Assembly: GCA_028673005.1 (NCBI GenBank)
Contig: CM054117.1
Location: 53,877,370 to 53,941,369, forward strand
Length of the DNA: 64,000 bases
From: Tanypteryx hageni
Taxonomy: Eukaryota; Arthropoda; Insecta; Odonata; Petaluridae
Direction of reading: 5' to 3'
Part shown: in pieces, positions 33,761 to 45,691 of the stretch
Layout of the letters: the number at the start of each line of letters is the position of its first letter
Position numbering within the stretch: position 1 is the stretch's first letter
Notes under the pieces: generated by a model
What the model was told of the DNA's origin: nothing
The model's input: only the letters and a program-made list of their open reading frames with translations
Databases searched by the model: none
Made by a program: the position numbers and the translations under genes

Positions 33761-34680
33761 ACAAGTATGTGCGATGGAGACAATTACATTAGAACTAGAG
33801 TTTTTACGTCGCACGCATTCGCCACCCTCCACATGCGGCGACTCGGTCACAAACGCAGTTAACTCATTCGCGTCATCGGCTTCTTTTTTTCTTCCAATTT
33901 CAAAATTATAGTCTTTTGATGTATCCTATAATTAACACCATAAAGATTAATCATACTTACATACCCATTTGCGAAGGTGTGATATATTTTTTACTCTAAT
34001 ACTGGGTGATATTTTTCGGTATTTACAGTGTTTCAGTTGATTTTAAGCACATAAATAATAACAACAGCATTTTACTGTGTATTGTAATTAGGTCTTTAAG
34101 TTACTTAATACAATCTCTCATTTTTGATGAGGGTTTAAAACTTCAAAAATTCCCTCCAAAGACTGCTAGTTTTTTACTAACGTTTTAGATTTTTTATAAC
34201 GAGGAAAATATGACATAACCGCTTCGCTATCATCGAAATCCTGTTGTACACCTGCACACCTACGCATAGATAGGATAGAGTAAATCCACGTAGAAGAAAC
34301 TTAAATACATAACAGACGAACTAGACTAGGAAGATGACTAAATGGAATAAATAAATAAATTCGAAGAGAAAGAGAAAATGGGGATTTTTCTCAAAACTTT
34401 ATCTCTTATCGTTAGTCTCGCATAAGTATGTAATGAACAAGTATATAAAAAGCTTCAGTTCATTCGTCTCCTTCATTTGTTTTCTTCCAGCCCCATAATG
34501 GAACGTGAAATCTTGGATTTAAAAGAATATCAACGTATCGCACGGTAGTCTTCAAGCAACGAAAGGTGACCCAATACTCCCTCTCGGTTTATTATCCCTA
34601 AATTATTCCCATGGAAACCCGCGTTACACACATACACACACACCTATATATACACACACAATATATATCCAAGGATTAAG
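33761..34680. other. No recognised gene; CA-rich patch
   Basis: AT-rich spacer ending in a degenerate ACACAC/TATATA patch (about 34625-34668). Confidence 0.5.
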
Positions 34681-34689
34681 GGTTGAGAT

Positions 34690-35025
34690 AGAAAGGGAGA
34701 AGGAGGACTAGATTATGCAAGGGAGAGAGGAGTAAAAGGGATGATGGAGGAGGAATAGGAGGAGGCCGATGATGGGAGTAGACGCGGAGATGGAGTCGAG
34801 AGATTAAGAAGGGTGAGAAATATGAGCGGGAGAATGAGAGATGCATAAATGGCTTTATTATCTCCGCCGTGCGAGTAGGCTCCCTCCTTTCTCTCCCGTA
34901 CCGAGACAGTAATGAGGGAGGGAGGAGGTGATGGAAAGAGAAATGGAGGTGGAGGGAGGAGAAAGTGGAGAAAAGGAGGCAGAGAAAAGGAGGAGGTGGA
35001 AAGAGAAGTAGGAGGAGGAGAAGGT
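34690..35025. repeat. Purine-rich tract (GGAGG-type)
   Basis: The plus strand is rich in GGAGGA and GGAGAA units over about 335 bp, broken by a short pyrimidine patch near 34863-34900. Confidence 0.75.
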
Positions 35026-37813
35026 TGGCGAGCTTATAACACCAGCGCGGAGAGGTATAGACCGAAGCCAGCTGCTAAGGGCGTGCACCGGAAAGGGTTG
35101 GTTATAGAGGCATGGGGCGGATAAAAATGTACTGGGTATTGCCTGCGTGTCAAGGGGCGCGGCGACAAAAATCTTTTGGATTTGGAAGCTATTTCTTTTT
35201 ACCGTTAAGCATAATGGAGTATGTTAAGGGATACTTCGTATTCTTCCGGGGTTTGTAAGGGGTGGAAGTCCTGCGCAACCGTTCATTATGTTTCCCGTCA
35301 AAAATCATGCAAGAGGAGGGGAGGGAGAAGAAACAAAACAAAAACCTATTGGACGCGGGTTCGCTCTCGGATGTTGGTGGTTCGGTTTTGTTTTCCTCGG
35401 GTCGCTTTCGACTGGGCGTTCCCACGGAATACTTCGGCGGTATTTTCCCTCCCACTCCGTGCAAAGATTCTATCGAAAAGTTCGCTTTCACGAGTGTTTT
35501 TAGAAGGATTCCGATCGCGTAATATCTTTCGGGATTTATTTTTTAAACCCACGTCGAAGAGGCGAAAAAAAAATTGGCGGTGGGATGAGAATGCGTAAAG
35601 GGAACTCTCCCGAGAGATAATTGGATGCGATTTCGCCTCTTTTATTTATTTTCTCTTGGACGCTTCCGCTAATCCGAGAGACTTCGAAGTGAAAATAAAA
35701 CGTTTCTATTTGGATTAGGTCATAAAGGAAAAAAGAAACGAGATTCCAATTCGGACCGCGCGCATATGGGGTGTTTTGTGTATTTTTCCCGTCCGCGTGT
35801 ACGTCTCATGGTCACGCTTGTTTTTTCCTCGCGGAGCGGCCGCTTTCATTGACTTCGGAGCGCATTAGTTTTTTCGACGAAGGACGACTGTTTGAAAACT
35901 GGCGCGAACAAACCTTTCGTAATATTTTTAATGATTTTTAAGGAAAATGAAAAAATGGATCCGTTTCTTTCGTAACTTGATGTATTCACGTGTCACGTAC
36001 TCTTCCCTTTGAGTTAATAAATCCCCGTTAATGGACGATCAAAGAAATGCGTCGAATATATAAGCTGCGATAAAATGTAAAGACCTCAGACTTTCCCTCA
36101 CAGGTACGTATATTGAGTCGATAATAGACTCCATCAATTAATGACATGAATTATATATCATAATAAATCTTTTTTCGGAATTGTTATGCTTTCATTTTTG
36201 TTTTGACACCCATAAATCATAATTGATAAATTCGTGAGCCTATAAAACTGATAATGGTTTCATATCAAGTTATGGATGTATTCCACCTCGAGAGGCTGAC
36301 TCAAAGCTATTATTTCACAGATAATTAAAAATTCCTCATCAATGTTCCGTTAAGCCCAATATTTAACATTATCTTACTATGAACAGCTCATACTTTAAAG
36401 ATGGTTGTCTTAATAAAGTTTTCCAATAGAAGAAAGTACAAACAAAACTTAAATTCTTTCAACGTCTTCACGTCTATATTCAGTGAAAATGCAATATCAT
36501 TTTACTACGCTCTTCTTTAATTGAAAGGCCATTTAATTCCTTGATTAAATATAAAAAACGCACATTCCCAAATAAAAGGAAATTAAAACTATTCATTTAG
36601 ATGTAACATCCACTCCATGAAAAACTCAAGCAGGCAATAGAAAGTGCGCACCGCACGACGTCTAGACTCGTTAGCGGACCCTACAGGACAGGAGGCAAAC
36701 ATTCACGTATTTTTTTGAAGGATTTGCTCCGGGCATCGACAGAAGAGAGTCGCATATAAAACTTAACACGAACTTCAGAAAGATACAAGGTCAGAAAAAC
36801 CCACGGATCGAGTCTTATGAATAATCGTCGCTCCTAGTAACCATATCGGAAGAAGCGATCGGGAAGACAAGATGAAAGAGATGGATTTGCAGGGTCGAGA
36901 TTACTGAACATCGATGGACGACTCAACCGCGTCCTGTTACGCAATTCGGGTTCCGTTCAATCCCCCTCGATGACGATTAAGTTCGGCGGATTGCGGTATT
37001 GTGTGAGTTGATTTAAGTGCGATCCTCATGAAAAAGGCTTTTCACCTTGTCTTTTCTCTCCGACCGGACCATTCGGCAGAGAGAGAAAGAGAAAAAAGAC
37101 CGCGAGGGAAAAATGCCACCCCATCGATTCATTCCTCATCCATTAATGATACCCTTTCAAAACTTATCGCGTAACCTGATCGACGAGCGGTTAGCTCATA
37201 AAGCAGTAGTATAACTCGCCGCAGAAAATCAAAAACAAGTCCGGAACGATGATTCCGAGGAAATTATTCGTGTCCGAGGAAAAACGTTCTAATCTTCGAA
37301 GAAGGCGCCGCTGGTTGCATTTCGATAACACCCGCGGCGTCTCTCTAGCTCCACGGATGGTTTTTTTATCGGCGGTGACCATGAGTCACTTCTCTATACG
37401 GCCACAGGCATAGGGATGGCGGAGGGTGAATGTGGGGAGAGAGAGTGAGAGAAGTGAGGTTGCCACGCACACACGTAAGCACACAGACGCACAAACGTGC
37501 TCATCAGGATTCCGATCACGTTCTCGTACGAGAGCCACTCTGGAAGAAAGTGGAAATCGTTTGAAGTCAGACGCTGCTGTCGCGGAGTGGCCCTCCGGCA
37601 AACACTAATTGCCCGAGCTGCCCGAAGCTAAAATAACTTTTAAAAAAGAAACAGGAAAAACGGGATGTTTATCTTCTTCTTCTCATCGTCCCATGCGTCC
37701 ATTTTAACAATCCGCGAATATCGGATTCTCGATTCCAAGATGGCGCTCGCCTACTCTCGCCGATTACGAGATTGATGGCAAGCATCAAAAAGGATTGAGA
37801 ACTACAAGGATCG
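35026..37813. other. No recognised gene
   Basis: About 2.8 kb. Four overlapping frames around 35189-35598 occupy different registers on both strands and show no domain. 36-37 kb is AT-rich spacer. Confidence 0.45.
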
Positions 37814-37870
37814 GGGTGCCGGTGGTGTAGTGGTTAGGACGCTGGCTGCTACTCGCCTGCTGCTTGAAAA
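37814..37870 (+). mobile_element. SINE head fragment (tRNA-like part only)
   Basis: Starts GGGTGCCGGTGGTGTAGTGG and matches the first 57 bp of the SINEs at 13470-13792 and 58536-58869, including the A box. It ends abruptly at TGCTTGAAAA before the B box. Keeping the 5' end and losing the 3' end is the reverse of ordinary 5' truncation, so a later deletion or insertion is implied. Confidence 0.85.
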
Positions 37871-39982
37871 TGATAAAATCATAACAAATGATAACAGAAG
37901 TATTCTTCGTGGATAACCAAAACAATATTGTTCGAAATAATTATCAAAGTAAATAATAAAACTTGAAATACATTACTATTGCAAAAAGTTAGAGACAAAT
38001 ATGTCAAGCAATCAATTCTGATTCTTTATCATATTATCATTTTAATAGGTAATATGTGATTATATATATCTTAAAAAGTAAATATCAAAACAAATATGAA
38101 CGTTAAGAGTAAATAAGTAAACAAATATTAACGTGCTTTGTGATGCATATGTTAATGACGCTCAACAATAAAGGAATCCCGTAATAAACGAAAATAATTA
38201 TTTAAACCTTTTACATGGAATATTTCGGTGTAAAGTTAGTGCATTCGGCTAATTTTAGTGGTTGGATTGTTATTCAAAATTTGGAATCTGCAGCTATTCG
38301 GGAGTATGAGTTTAGTTTGCACAACATCACAATCTCTTCAAAATGTATAATAGATTTATGGAACATTTAATTTTGCCTCTCTCTCTCCTCTTTCTTCCTC
38401 TCTTTTCTTCTCTCTCGCTTATTAAAGCACTCAATACACTCATTCCTTACGCATGTATAGTATAAGGATGAAGGCGACAATACAATCCCGAGGTTTAACA
38501 ATGACACGGCCGGCAAGGAACATAACATTAAAAAGATTAAAAATTTCAGATAAATGTGATTTAAACGTATAGGTTGAGCGATTTCGAATCGTAACCGAAA
38601 CGTAATGATAAAAATAAGAAACGATATTCATTTTTCTTTAAAACTGTCCAGGTCCGATGATCATAGGTCAATTCTTTCTAATTTTAATTTGCAAAAGAGT
38701 AAAAGTCTGTAAGTCGAAAAATCGATTTTTACGTGTTATCTTATGAAAAATGGCATCCCCCTCCACTTCTCCCCTCCCACCAAAAATAAAAATATATATA
38801 TATATATATTGTATTGCACAAAATATTCGCCAGCAGACCGTAAACAAACACAGTTTTTCATCGTCGTCCTGCATCAAGCAATTGAAAATGCATTTTTAAA
38901 CCATCGGAGATAACAAAGCTGAATTTTTCACATTTGTATTGAAAATTTTCTGCATTAGAATTAAAATTATTTCATTTGGATGTTCAAATCAAATATATAT
39001 TAAATTAAATCGTATTTTTCTTTCAGTACGGATAGAGAAAATGAAATAATACCGCTGGAGATCTTTCTAAACCTTTGATGGTCTATATTTATCACAAACG
39101 TTGGGCGTACTATCTCCTAAAAACACAAATACATTAATTTACCTAATTAATGTCGATAAGGTAGGCACTAAAGACCGACGATAGCCAAGAATGCCATACG
39201 AAAAAATCAGTGTTGCAAAGATTAAGATCCTAAATATAAAGACGACATTTAACATCCAGAATATTCCTTTCTCTCTAATTTAATTAGTTTGTCAAACCCG
39301 CCTTATGACCTGGGGTTCGTCGACGCAAGAAATTGCCAGTGAAAGTACCCTTTTCGAAAGGTTATCTGCTTATTGATTATGTAGAAATACAGGAAATGCT
39401 TTCCTGACAACGGTCTTTTCGGAAAGGCCGAATTAAAAAGTCGAAGAGTGCGTGCTTCGTTGGATCCACTTTGGTCTGGCTTAACGTGTTTGGCACATCG
39501 ACACTACCAGCATTCGCCTAACGTTGCGCAAGCCACGATCAAATAAACGTCGGTTGAAGAGGCAGTTTATGCCCTAAATACGTTGAACTTGTCGGAATAG
39601 TGCTTTTGGGACATCGTTCGTTTCGCAATGCGGAAAAAGGTCGAATAAACAGCCATCAGGATTTCTCTGGGTCACAAGTCAATTGGCATTAAGCTAGCTT
39701 TTTTATAGATTTTATCTTGAAACTGATGATTACTTTTATAATATGTTTCTGACTTTGAAGTGTATACGGGAGGTGCCTGTGTTTTACTCCCAATACAATT
39801 TGGAAGAATTAGAAATTCCTTCTTATATTCCACCAATATTGCTTCCAAAAACGCAAACTCGTAGTTTTACTGGAAATAATACGTGGTTCTTGCATGTTAT
39901 ACCGAATGTAAAATGTTACCTGCTAATAGTGACTTCGATAAAGAATTACTGAGCTTGTCATATGGCTGAAATTTTTCAAAAT
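37871..39982. other. No recognised gene
   Basis: About 2.1 kb of AT-rich sequence with a short (AT)n run (38793-38810). A GGTCTTT-TCGG-AAAGGCC hairpin preceded by CTGACAAC occurs near 39404-39432 and loosely recalls the hammerhead-like cores but lacks the required residues. Frame 39743-39952 shows no domain. Confidence 0.45.
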
Positions 39983-40208
39983 TAAGCACTTAAGTATCAA
40001 AAGTTGAAAAACATAAATAGATACTTATCTTAGGCATCTCCAACGGCCATAACGAGGTTATTTAGAATCTACCATCGGTGAATCAACGCTGAAGACGGCT
40101 GCTTTGTAGCCGAAATGCGTATCTGGTTCTCAATAACTCTGTTATGGCCATTGGAGATACATAAGACATGTACTTATATACTTTCAATTTTTGATACTTA
40201 AGCGCTTA
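39983..40208 (+). mobile_element. Palindromic element with central hammerhead-like core
   Basis: The left end, TAAGCACTTAAGTATCAAAA, is matched by the inverse of the right end, TAAGCGCTTAAGTATCAAAA. Similarity continues for about 80 bp through CATCTCCAACGGCCATAAC. Between the arms lies about 60 bp that includes a hammerhead-like core (40084-40130). There is no coding capacity. The right arm recurs at 10218-10284, and parts of the core and arms recur at 25.9, 41.0, 41.55, 54.83 and 55.8 kb. It behaves as a dispersed short repeat family. Whether it moves as a DNA MITE or derives from Penelope-like retroelements is open. Confidence 0.75.
40084..40130 (+). ncRNA. Hammerhead-ribozyme-like core
   Basis: Order of parts: CUGAAGA (40089-40095), one C, stem II GGCU/AGCC (40097-40100 and 40108-40111) with a 7-nt loop, GAAA (40112-40115), UGCGUA giving a minimal stem III, AUC (40121-40123) as the NUH cleavage triplet, then UGGUUC, which can pair partly with GAAUCA/ACG upstream as stem I. 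All invariant core positions of a type I hammerhead are present. The unpaired C beside stem II and the very short stem III are weaknesses. Tiny stem III is known for hammerheads of Penelope-like elements and some satellites, which may act as dimers. Confidence 0.45.
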
Positions 40209-40917
40209 TTCTCGAATTTATCGAGCGAGGAGCAAACTCGTAAAAACGAACACCAAAACAATCGCAAATCGATAGAGGATTTGCAATAAATCTACTCGAT
40301 TGAGCGCCGAGAGAAACGCAAAAAAAATAACTTCGTCCCGGCGACCCTCCATCTTCGTCCCGAAGTGGAATCCGACAGAATTGCGCCGTTGTCGCGTGAC
40401 GAAAGCATTGTCTTCTTTAGCTCGGTTCAGTTTCGCTGCGACACGCGTTACCGGCGACCGCGATCCGAATTCGCGCCGCAATTGCGCTCCAGTAACACCC
40501 ACCACGAACGGCTTTTTCTTTTTAAGTGGATGAGGCCGACTTACCCCACTTACCACTCTCTATAAACGAGCATTGCCGATTGCCGCCGCTCTTGGTGTTT
40601 CGCTATCATTCCCCGAAGAATTCAGAAAACCAGAGACCTACATATTGGCGATTTGTCGCAAGATCGCATAACCGCGTCGTGACTCATTCGGATGAAAGTT
40701 ACGCGGGTCCGAAAAAAGAGCAAAAAAGAGAGAGTGACACGATTTACCGTTAAATCGCGCTTCATGTGTTCCATCGATCGACCTCGGTATCGTTTTGGTG
40801 CGTGCTTTCGTTCTTCTACGAGTGAAGTTCCGAAATGAAGCGGGGAAAAAACTTTTTTTAGGTGACCTTCGACGGATCGCGCAGACGTCGTTCGCGTTAC
40901 GAATCGAGCATTGGAAA
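40209..40917. other. No recognised gene
   Basis: Frames on both strands (40218-40556 minus; 40300-40753 plus, several registers) overlap and show no domain. Confidence 0.45.
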
Positions 40918-41040
40918 AAATAACTATCGAGTTCACCTTATGGCTAAAATAAAATCGACAAACTAGATAGGTCTCTCCGATGATCAATAAAAAAGATCGG
41001 GAAAAACCTGATGCGCAGCCGTCGTCAGTAGCGATTTTAA
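40918..41040 (-). mobile_element. Partial copy of the palindromic family
   Basis: On the minus strand CUGACGAC-GGCUGCGCAUC corresponds to the family core with the loop and GAAA box deleted. It is followed by CCCGATCTTTTTTATTGATC and TTTTAGCCATAAGGTGAAC arm sequence. Close similarity to 41525-41640 in opposite orientation suggests the two were arms of one larger palindrome. Confidence 0.55.
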
Positions 41041-41132
41041 AATATTTTTCTAAATTTTAGGAGACACTTTCAATCAATGCCGCTGATGGAGTCAGATTCG
41101 TAGAATTTCCTAGATTTTATAATCTCCTACAG

Positions 41133-41480
41133 CAGAGGGAGGCAACGTTTCCCTGCTGGGTGTAGCTCTTTAACAATATTCATAATCTGTAATCCTCCGC
41201 GCGTGCCGCTATAAAATTTATTTTGCCCTTTAAGTGGACTCGGTGAGTCAAAAATCTACCGAAAGGTAGAATAAATATAACGAACGCTTACGAAAACATT
41301 ATTATACTACATATAAGGTATCCTGAATATAATTCTTTATCATTATAGTACGAGATACATTTAAAGTAAAATAAAAATATTTTTAAAATACGTTTGCAAT
41401 TTTTCTCCGAAATATCGTGCAATGTTAAATCTCTTCGCGTGCCACCTTTTGGCAGGCGCTCCGTAGGATGCCGATCCCTG
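41133..41480. mobile_element. hAT-like MITE
   Basis: Left end CAGAGGGAGGCAACG and right end TAGGATGCCGATCCCTG are inverse-related (CAGNGNNGGCAANC pattern). Internal segments GCGCGTGCCGCT (about 41198-41210) and GCGTGCCACCTTTTGGCAGGC (about 41438-41458) mirror each other, which is typical of hAT end structure. Target duplication not resolved. It lies between two opposite-orientation family arms. Confidence 0.5.
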
Positions 41481-41524
41481 TATAATAGGACAATCACCGT
41501 TGATAACGGCTGACATAAAATTTT

Positions 41525-41640
41525 TCTTTGATTATGGAACCTACTATCGGTGAATCACCATTGACGACGGTTCCTTCGCATCTGGTATCCCCGATCTTTT
41601 TTTATGCCTATCGGATATACATAATTCGCCAGTCCCAGTT
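41525..41640 (+). mobile_element. Partial copy of the palindromic family
   Basis: ACTATCGGTGAATCACCA, TTGACGACGG and TTCGCATCTGG match the family core, but CUGANGA has a C-to-U change and the GAAA box is lost, so it cannot be an active ribozyme. The following CCCCGATCTTTTTTTATGCC matches the copy at 40918-41040. Confidence 0.55.
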
Positions 41641-41720
41641 ACAAAATCGGCGAAACGAAAAAAGTTCCGTGACGTAACGAAACCTGCGGAGCAAACCCGA
41701 AATATTTCCGCCTTAAGCAG

Positions 41721-42075
41721 GTCCCACAACACTCGCGAGTATTCACGAGTGGCGTGGAACTGGGATACTCGTAAATACTCGTACTCGTAATCGCCCTTTT
41801 CCCGTCGGTTGTCGGTAAATTTACCGCTAGTCAAAGTAGAATTAAACTCGTGTGTTTACTCGTTTCCGCACCCATAGTAGCCCCCAGACCACTCGGGAAT
41901 CCTCGGCATCGTTACACAGCCAGTGAACGAATGAATTAGGATAGTGAACGGATGACGAGGCGAGTATACGGCAGGATGCACGAGGTTTCAAGAGGAGAAA
42001 AGTTACAAGTATGCACGAGTGGTGTGGAAGGTCTGACTCGACATTGGTCATTACTCGTACATAATCGTGAATACC
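41721..42075. repeat. Dispersed ACTCGT/ACGAGT motif cluster
   Basis: ACTCGT or its inverse ACGAGT, and near variants, recur many times. They include TACTCGTAAATACTCGTACTCG (about 41764-41788) and two similar direct segments, TTCACGAGTGGCGTGGAAC (41741-41760) and TGCACGAGTGGTGTGGAAG (42012-42030), about 270 bp apart. No coding explanation. A degenerate tandem or foldback repeat is likely. Confidence 0.5.
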
Positions 42076-42099
42076 CGTGAGTGATTTGGAAACGGGTTT

Positions 42100-42875
42100 A
42101 AACTCTGGTCAAAAACGCGACCGTAAACCTCAAACAAACGCGCAATCACGGTAGCGAGGTCAGTAAGCAATCGTCTCCACCTCCGTCCTCCCGTAACCAT
42201 CACGCAATTTTTTTTAACCTACCCTTTTTCCTCTATCACCATCGATCTTTAAACACTCATCCGCCTTCAATCTCTTTCGAGATATATTTTTCGGAAAAGA
42301 AGGCCTCCCGGTGAAAATACACGTCCTCCTCCGGGCCTTGTCACGGCAACGCGAATTCCTTACGGTGAGACGTGTGTGCCCGCGGGGGCAGTGGCCCCTA
42401 CGACCGCCACCGGTCAGGAAAAAAGGGAGAGAGTAAGATAGAGGGGGGGGATGGATGAGAGAGAGAGAAGGCCGAAGAAGAGGGAAGAAGTGGAGGAGTG
42501 GGTGTGGACATTGTGTGCAGGGTGGAAGGAAGGAAGAATGGAAGGAGAGGAGGAAAGGTACCCGCCGACCTCTGTAGGAGAGCAACGGGTTGAAACCGAT
42601 ACTAGTTTAGAGAGGGAGAGAGAGTGTGTGTGTGTGTGTGTGTGTGGTGGATGGGGGTCTGGGGTAACCCCTTTCTCTCCTTCAGGGGAGGGAGAAAGAA
42701 ACTACATGTGGCCCGCGAATCTACGACGAAAACGAGAGCCATAAAAGTTATAAGTGAAGTTCATATTTTTTATATTCAAATAATTTTTTATAACTTTTGA
42801 TATTTAAATGTTAACTCTAAAAAACTTAATTTAAATTTAATTTCACTCATATGGTACCTCCGAATCGCTTGATTA
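42100..42875. other. No gene; purine patch and (GT)n microsatellite
   Basis: A/G-rich sequence from about 42420 to 42560, then a (TG)n tract at 42624-42645. Frames over this stretch (42214-42585 minus, 42451-42744 plus) are composition-driven. Confidence 0.6.
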
Positions 42876-43174
42876 AGGGTACCCAAACTTAGGACCCTGC
42901 AATGATTTCATCCTGCCCGCCTTCCCTCAAATTTTAAGACACATATAATCGTATATTTGCCAGCAGGCACGACATTAAATATCATTTATGCAATTAATAC
43001 AATATTTCTTGAGTATGTGGATACAATTTACTTTAAATGACACATTACACATTGAAAAAAATGTCAAAAAAAGTTCTTTGAAATTTACACACGGCCAGGA
43101 GTCTTATGTGGCTCGCGCAGTGGTATATAAAGCCTCATGTGGCCCTTTTAGTAAAAGGTTTGGTAGTTCCTGGC
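42876..43174. mobile_element. Short hAT-like element related to 483-1646
   Basis: Left end AGGGTACCCAAACTTAGG and right end the inverse of CCAGGAACTACCAAACC form imperfect terminal repeats. CGTATATTTGCCAGCAGG and TTTGAAATTTACACACGGCC are shared with the larger element at 483-1646, and the right subterminal part has GGCTCGCGCAGTGG and AAAGCCTCATGTGGCCC. About 300 bp with no coding capacity. Confidence 0.6.
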
Positions 43175-43304
43175 CTAAATAACTTCCAATTTAAACTCTA
43201 ATCCAGCCCACCGAAGCAATGACAACTTCTAATGGGATTCGCTGAAGGATTCGCAGCCACCAATGCGGCCCGACACACTTCGTAAGAATCTCTCTCGGTG
43301 CATA

Positions 43305-43345
43305 CAAGATATGGCCATCGGCGAAACGTCGGGACTTTCGTTGCG
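43305..43345 (+). ncRNA. Weak hammerhead-like remnant
   Basis: GGCCATCGGC hairpin followed by GAAACGUC (43323-43330), which fits GAAA plus a minimal stem III and a GUC site. The first box reads CAAGAUA instead of CUGANGA, so it would not be catalytic. Included only because the same GAAAC-G-UC layout recurs. Confidence 0.2.
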
Positions 43346-43932
43346 TCTTGAGTTAGTGGTTTGGGCTTTTTCACGGACGCTACTCTATTAGCGACCGCGC
43401 TACGAGAGAAATTTGCGTTTCGCTAGGAGTTCGAGGTGAAAATAAAGCGAGCGATGTTTTTTTTAGCATTATTCAGTTCCGTTACGGAGAAGATGTCAGG
43501 TGTCGTGGAGGAGTAGGCGGTGGAAACTGTAGAAGATATAAACTCTGTGGGTGAAAATCGGTATACGGAATACAAGTCCACCACGAATATAAGTCGGCCC
43601 CCAAAAGTTTCTCCCACGGAAAAAATGTGAGATTAGCATTTTTTTTACAAATAGGGAGAATGTTAGCACAATATTTTTCACGGTGGCGTAAATATACGCT
43701 ATAATTATTAAATTTAATAATGATAAATATCGAAGAGAAAGTGGCAGGCATAAGCTTTTAGAAAGGAGGAAAGTATCTAAGGTTAGACTAATGGCATCTT
43801 TGCAACTTCCAAAGTAGCAGCGATAAACTTTCATGCTACAATTTTAAGTGGAGGACCGATTTCTCCTGTCTTATTTTTTAAAAAATTTGTTTGTATTCTG
43901 GTAATTAAGGTGTTACGGTTCGAAGGTGGTTC

Positions 43933-43935
<3 letters not shown>
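43346..43935. other. No recognised gene
   Basis: Three overlapping minus-strand frames (43423-43834) in different registers; no domain. Confidence 0.45.

Positions 43936-44003
<68 letters not shown>
43936..44003. repeat. (AT)n microsatellite
   Basis: AT tract of about 68 bp followed by degenerate TATACACATATA sequence. Confidence 0.96.
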
Positions 44004-44012
<9 letters not shown>

Positions 44013-45689
44013 TTTTATATATATGAAGAATGAATTTTTTCATTAGATATATACAACAAAAAGATATCGTATATAAAAATTATTATCAGTTATTTTTAAT
44101 ACAGTCTTGAACTTTGACATTTCATCGTTAAAGTTTTATCTCCTACTTAAATTTTCAGGGTCATACGCGCAAAATTAAGTTTAATTGCCATTATTATGTC
44201 ATATGAAATCGAATCATACTCTGTAATGATTTAAATGAAGATATTGTAAGGATTAATTGTATGGGTAAATAAAATTTTATAGAGTCCTCAACCTGCATTG
44301 AGAAATGCTAAGCAGATCGTTACGTGAATTCCTTTGGCTTCTACGCAAATATTCTAATTCTGCGAAGTGAAATTATCTAACGGCACCGTTGATTATTACA
44401 ATGTCTGAAATTTATCAATCGTTTACATGCTAAACTCCCGGCTTAAATATTTTTCTTCCACGATCCGATCTGTTTCCACGTCTAAGAATGCTCTTTAAAA
44501 TATACACATGAAACTTGAATGTGCAATCAAGCCGGTCGAGCGGCGTCGCACTTGGACCAATAAAACTTTAAATTTACGTCTTTATCCAGGATAAATCATC
44601 AAGGTTAAGATCCTTTCATCCCTCAGCGATTAATGCGAGGGAATTCTCGACACGAGAAATGAAAGTTTTGAATTTCGATTCGGACGCTCGCCAAACGTAT
44701 TCTGCCGTATCTTTCGCCCGTCTGCGAAAAACCGTCGAGATCGTGTTTCGGCCCAAATGTGTTTTTGATGGAACTGCTTCGGAAACCCTCCGATTCCTCT
44801 CTGGAATAGAGTTATAATGCTAGACAGGTGATGAAATAATACCGAGTGAGACGATTTAATAAAAGTTTTTTTTAAATATTAGACGACCATGAACCGTGAT
44901 GAAAACTTCGCATCACCTCCGAGCGTATACGAAGCGACGCGGGACAATTTCAATTAATTCACGTTCTTATTTACATGCAAGGTTATAAAAATGTTTCTTT
45001 CGGGAATGATTTATCGATGTGGTTCGAGCTTGAAGAAAGAGACTCTTATATTTCACCATTCATAGCGAATTTACCATTAAAAGCAGAACGATTTATTATT
45101 CAACCGAAACAATATTTTTTCAAAATTGAACTCGTATATCTATACACGTCCAGTCAATAAATGCAACAGATCGAGGGTTTTCAACCGTACGTACAGAGTT
45201 TTGAACGACTAGGCGAATGTACGTATTAAAAATTACACGATAACTTTTCTTCGAACTGTGAATTACAGCATTATAAAAATGACTTTTCTATTTTAACAAA
45301 AGCGTTGTTTATTTGTTTAACTCTTTAAAATATACTGAGAAGCACGCGGCCGTTAAAAAAGATGCTCAAATAGATACGTCAAAAAAATGTTGAAGAGTCC
45401 TACATTTATGATTTCCTTTACGGCAATAGCAGACGCAACAAAGGAATCCCAGGAAAAAGAGAGGATATCAATAGCCGAGCTTAAAAATTAAATCCCACGT
45501 CCACATCTTGAACCTACGGTCGATTGCTCCTCATCTCGTAAACTTCGCCCCATAAAGAAGAGATCATCCTTGGCTATATTCGGTCGCATCTCAAGGACGC
45601 ATCCTTAAAAGGAGTGGAGAATATTTGTAGAATTGTCCCGACGAAATGGATAACGGTCCATCGGGCAGCGCCTCCTCTCTACCTCTCCT

Positions 45690-45691
<2 letters not shown>
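44004..45691. other. No recognised gene
   Basis: About 1.7 kb of AT-rich sequence; the frame at 44975-45160 has no recognisable domain. Confidence 0.5.
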
